Origin: Comamonadaceae bacterium
GTDB taxonomy: Bacteria > Pseudomonadota > Gammaproteobacteria > Burkholderiales > Burkholderiaceae_C
Direction of reading: 5' to 3'
NCBI GenBank assembly: GCA_947448735.1
Contig: CANFOS010000002.1
Location: forward strand, 235,413-299,412
Length of the DNA stretch: 64,000 nt
Below the pieces are notes generated by a model that saw nothing but the letters and a program-made list of their open reading frames with translations, ran no database searches and was not told the origin of the DNA. Of the stretch, positions 60,924-64,000 are shown one piece after another. Positions within the stretch are counted from its first letter, which is position 1. Every line of letters begins with the position of its first letter. Position numbers and translations under genes: made by a program.

Positions 60924-63199
60924 AGCGCAGGGCCTGGCTGCTCAGCGGTGCGGGTGCCTTGGGCGCGCTGGTGGTTGGCTGGGGCGCTTTGCCTGCGCGG
61001 TCGCGCCTGGGCTCGGGCAAGCTCTGGCCGATCGACAGCGCAGACACCAGCGTGGCCCTGAATGGCTGGATCAAGATCACGAGTGACGGCAGCGTGGTGC
61101 TGGCCATGGCGCGCAGTGAAATGGGGCAGGGCGTGCATACCGCTTTGGCCATGCTGGTGGCCGAAGAGCTTGATCTTCCGCTCAGCCGCATCAAGCTGGC
61201 TCAGGCGGGCAGCGATGCGATTTATGGCAATGTGGCGATGCTGGTTTCCAGTCTGCCGTTTCATCCCAGCCAACTGGGCGACAGCGGCAAACCGGCAGCC
61301 ATGCAAGTCAGGGTCGGCCAGTGGATGGTCGGCAAGGTGGCGCGCGAGCTGGGCATTCATGTCACAGGGGGTTCGTCAAGCGTGGCCGATGCCTGGGAGC
61401 CGCTGCGCCTGGCGGCCGCCACGGCCCGGGCGTCTTTGTTGGGGGCTGCATCGTTGGCGTGGAAGCTGCCAGTGGCCGAGCTGATGGTTAAAAACGGTCT
61501 GGTCTCGCACCCGTCCGGGCTGTCGGCCCATTACGGCAAGTTTGCCAAGTATGCCGCTTCAACGCCGCCGGGCCATGTCAGCCTGAAGCCTCGCAAAGAC
61601 TGGACGCTGATTGGACAGAGCGCGCCGCGCACGGATGTGCCGGCCAAAGTCAATGGCACGGCCATGTTTGGAACCGATGTGCGCTTGCCTGGCCTGTTGT
61701 ATGCGGCGGTGCGCTTGTGCCCGATGCTGGGCGGCTCTCCCGGAGCCATCAACGCCAGTGCAGCCGTGGCCATGCCGGGCGTATTGCGCATCGTGCCGCT
61801 TCAAGCCTGGGCTGGCTCAAGCGCTGGATTTGCGGTGATTGGCAAAACATGGTGGCACGCGCAACAGGCGGCACAAGCGGTGCAGCTTGAGTGGCAGCAA
61901 CGCCCGGCCGGTGCGCTGGACAGCCGCGCGGTTGAAAAACAGCTGCAGGCCGCTTTGCTGAGAGACACGGGCCATGTCTTTTTTGAGCAGGGCGATGTCG
62001 CTGCGGCTGAGTCTGCCGCAGCGCGCAAGCTGGAGGCCACCTACAGCGCACCCTATCTGGCCCATGCCACGCTGGAGCCAATGAACTGCACTGCTCAGGT
62101 CTCTGGCGGCAAAGTGTTTATATGGGTGCCCAGCCAGGTACCCCAAATGGCTGCGGCGGTTGCGGCGCGGGTTGCCGGTGTTGGTATCGATGATGTGACG
62201 GTCGTTGTCACTCTGTTGGGCGGCGGTTTTGGCAGGCGGCTGGAGGTTGACTTTGTCGCCCAGGCGGTGCGCGTGGCGATGGACAGCGGCGGGCAGCCGG
62301 TGCAATTGATCTGGTCACGTGAAGAAGACATGACCCATGACTTTTACCGGCCGATGGCCACCGCACGGCTACAGGCATCTATCAATGCGCAGGGTGTGGC
62401 CAGCAGCCTGCGCATTCAATCCGCAGGTGACGCCATATCACCGCGCTGGTTTGAGCGAGCAGCCACGGTTTTGCAGGGGCCGCTGGACATGCCGGACAAA
62501 ACAACAGCCGAAGGCCTGTTTGGTTTGCCGTATGCATTTGCGCACCAAAAAATGTCACATGTCGCCACACGCAGCTCGGTGCCCGTGGGTTACTGGCGCT
62601 CAGTGGGGCATTCGCACAATGCGTTCTTTTCTGAGTGCTTTATCGATGAGCTGGCCTTGGCGGCGGGGCAGGATGCGCTGGCCTACCGGCGGGCGCTGTT
62701 AAAAAATGCGCCGCGTCATTTGGCCGTCCTTGAATTGGCGGCTGCCGAAGCAGGCTGGGGCACAACATTGCCAGCAGGCCGGGCGCGCGGTATCGCCTTG
62801 CATGAGTCATTTGGCTCCATCGTGGCGCAGGTTGCCGTGGTGTCGCTGGAGGCGGGCGTACCTCGCGTGCATCAGGTCGTCTGCGCAATTGACTGCGGCA
62901 CCGTCGTCAACCCCGGCATCGTGGCCCAGCAAATGGAAGGCGCGGTGGTTTTCGGCCTGTCAGCCGCGCTGTACGGGCGCATAGACATTCATGATGGCCA
63001 GGTGCAGCAAAAAAACTACTCGGATTACGGCATGCAAAAATTGGCTAAAAGTCCGCAGGTGGTTACCTATTTTGTGAGCAGTCAAGCCCCACCCACAGGC
63101 GTGGGCGAGCCTGGCGTGCCGCCACTCGCGCCTGCTGTGGCGAATGCCATGTATATCCTGACGGGTCAGCGCCGTCGCATGTTGCCGCTCATGGATTGA
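60920..63199 (+). CDS. Molybdopterin-binding large subunit, isoquinoline-1-oxidoreductase (IorB) type
   Basis: The 759-residue protein belongs to the xanthine-oxidase/aldehyde-dehydrogenase family, IorB-like group. It has a twin-arginine N-terminus ([20 protein letters not shown]), [60 protein letters not shown] and the late [18 protein letters not shown] with the catalytic-type glutamate. The large subunit thus appears periplasmic and intact. The substrate could be an aldehyde or N-heterocycle. The ATG at 60920 lies in an ATGA overlap with the small subunit; the frame continues open upstream only out of phase with that subunit. Confidence 0.88.
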   Translation: MKRRAWLLSGAGALGALVVGWGALPARSRLGSGKLWPIDSADTSVALNGWIKITSDGSVVLAMARSEMGQGVHTALAMLVAEELDLPLSRIKLAQAGSDAIYGNVAMLVSSLPFHPSQLGDSGKPAAMQVRVGQWMVGKVARELGIHVTGGSSSVADAWEPLRLAAATARASLLGAASLAWKLPVAELMVKNGLVSHPSGLSAHYGKFAKYAASTPPGHVSLKPRKDWTLIGQSAPRTDVPAKVNGTAMFGTDVRLPGLLYAAVRLCPMLGGSPGAINASAAVAMPGVLRIVPLQAWAGSSAGFAVIGKTWWHAQQAAQAVQLEWQQRPAGALDSRAVEKQLQAALLRDTGHVFFEQGDVAAAESAAARKLEATYSAPYLAHATLEPMNCTAQVSGGKVFIWVPSQVPQMAAAVAARVAGVGIDDVTVVVTLLGGGFGRRLEVDFVAQAVRVAMDSGGQPVQLIWSREEDMTHDFYRPMATARLQASINAQGVASSLRIQSAGDAISPRWFERAATVLQGPLDMPDKTTAEGLFGLPYAFAHQKMSHVATRSSVPVGYWRSVGHSHNAFFSECFIDELALAAGQDALAYRRALLKNAPRHLAVLELAAAEAGWGTTLPAGRARGIALHESFGSIVAQVAVVSLEAGVPRVHQVVCAIDCGTVVNPGIVAQQMEGAVVFGLSAALYGRIDIHDGQVQQKNYSDYGMQKLAKSPQVVTYFVSSQAPPTGVGEPGVPPLAPAVANAMYILTGQRRRMLPLMD

Positions 63200-63327
63200 G
63201 AAAAATATCGATGTTTTGTGCTGCTGGGCAAATTGGCGTGCTATAGTTGCAGGCTCTGCTGAAAAAGATGCATCACAGTGTCAACTGTGCAAACGGTCAG
63301 TCAGCAGAAAAAAAGTTTCAAATTAGT

Positions 63328-63456
63328 TTGACGGGAACAAAAAAACCGGTATATAATTTGAGGCTCTGCTAAATTAGCAAGACTAGGCGAAAGTCAAGTC
63401 AAGCAAAAGTAGCAAAGACCTTCAGGTTGACAGGGATTAAAACCCCGGTATATAAT
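63328..63456 (+). promoter_or_regulatory. Tandem rRNA-operon promoters
   Basis: Two near-identical promoters stand 99 bp apart. The first has TTGACG (63328-63333) and TATAAT (63352-63357); the second has TTGACA (63427-63432) and TATAAT (63451-63456); both spacers are 18 bp, ending in CCGGTA. A weaker, third candidate has TATAGT at 63242-63247. All three are followed by a GGCTCTGCT-like or GGTTCAGCT block. The 541-bp stretch 63200-63740 otherwise holds the rRNA leader, with a boxA-like ATCATTAAAAATTTACAG near 63523-63540. Confidence 0.8.
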
Positions 63457-63740
63457 CGAAGGTTCAGCTGATTACAGCTACCGACCTAAAGCAAGCTGCT
63501 CAGCAGATTGCAAGCGGTCAGGATCATTAAAAATTTACAGCCGATAAGTATGGGCGTTTGAAGGCGATTGCCAGTCAAAATTAACTGACTTCGGTTGGTT
63601 GAAAGTAGACAGAGTCTTTTGACTTTAAACGCTCATGAAGATAGATAAAAGTGAAATCGTCAAAGATTTCTCTTCAATTCCGTTTTTATGAGTTTCTTGC
63701 TGCATTCACGTGCAGCGAGTGGAAAATTATTGCAGTGATT

Positions 63741-64000
63741 AAACTAAAGAGTTTGATCCTGGCTCAGATTGAACGCTGGCGGCATGCCTTACACATGCAA
63801 GTCGAACGGTAGAGTAGCAATACTCGAGAGTGGCGAACGGGTGAGTAATATATCGGAACGTGCCCAGTCGTGGGGGATAACGTAGAGAAATTTACGCTAA
63901 TACCGCATACGATCTAAGGATGAAAGCGGGGGATCGCAAGACCTCGCGCGATTGGAGCGGCCGATATCAGATTAGGTAGTTGGTAGGGTAAAGGCCTACC
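63741..64000 (+). rRNA. rrs: 16S ribosomal RNA, 5' part (runs off window)
   Basis: The conserved AGAGTTTGATCCTGGCTCAG is at 63748-63767 and is followed by ATTGAACGCTGGCGGCATGC and CTTACACATGCAAGTCGAAC. By alignment to the E. coli numbering the mature 5' end is near 63741. About 260 bases are present, to just before helix 11-13. The sequence is of betaproteobacterial (Burkholderiales) type. The gene is cut by the right edge. Confidence 0.98.

Overview
The window looks like chromosomal DNA of a purple non-sulfur betaproteobacterium of the Comamonadaceae, most likely Rhodoferax or a close relative. Three things point there: a photosynthesis gene cluster with the aerobic cyclase AcsF, a high-potential iron-sulfur protein (HiPIP), and a Burkholderiales-type 16S rRNA start at the right edge. 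Genus-level placement is inference from gene content. No database search was possible.

Region 1 (1-19.3 kb) is one arm of the photosynthesis gene cluster. The repressor gene ppsR (cut by the left edge) and the cobalamin-binding antirepressor gene ppaA/aerR run leftwards. Divergent from them is a tightly packed rightward series: bchF-bchN-bchB-bchH-bchL-bchM-lhaA-puhA-puhB-puhC-acsF-puhE-crtI-crtB, ending in a 54-codon membrane-protein ORF. Most junctions overlap or are only a few bases apart. Two overlapping PpsR-type palindromes lie just before bchF. Together these genes make bacteriochlorophyllide precursors, the reaction-centre H subunit, assembly factors and the first carotenoid steps. 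The puf, bchCXYZ and remaining crt genes are not in the window.

Region 2 (19.4-31 kb) is general metabolism. It holds a CitE-like lyase, a Nudix hydrolase, a LysR regulator divergent from mmsA, the three-gene proton-translocating transhydrogenase pntAA-pntAB-pntB, a fadD acyl-CoA ligase, mtn and corA. Two short dispersed repeat families appear in the intergenic gaps.

Region 3 (31-50.3 kb) is mostly housekeeping: hpf-ptsN-hprK-mnmA, a MipA-like outer-membrane protein, ssb, uvrA, two EamA permeases, a large lipoprotein with a deacetylase-like segment, pyrF, a degenerate uracil-DNA-glycosylase-like protein with rimI and tsaB, dacB with a SemiSWEET gene, a Bug-type binding protein and a DUF4148 protein.

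Region 4 (50.3-56.5 kb) is the most unusual. A 3-kb gene for an exported TPR-CHAT (caspase-like) protein sits between a decayed copy of a lysR 5' end and an intact lysR with matching sequence. The intact lysR is followed by a HiPIP gene whose product has both a twin-arginine signal and a lipobox, so it is probably membrane-tethered. A hydantoin-racemase-type gene follows.

Region 5 (56.7-64 kb) has a phospholipase-D-type lipoprotein, the ABC-F protein Uup, and an isoquinoline-1-oxidoreductase-type pair whose small-subunit gene has a single-base frameshift. It ends with tandem rRNA promoters and the first 260 bases of a 16S rRNA gene. No tRNA, CRISPR array or complete insertion sequence was seen.
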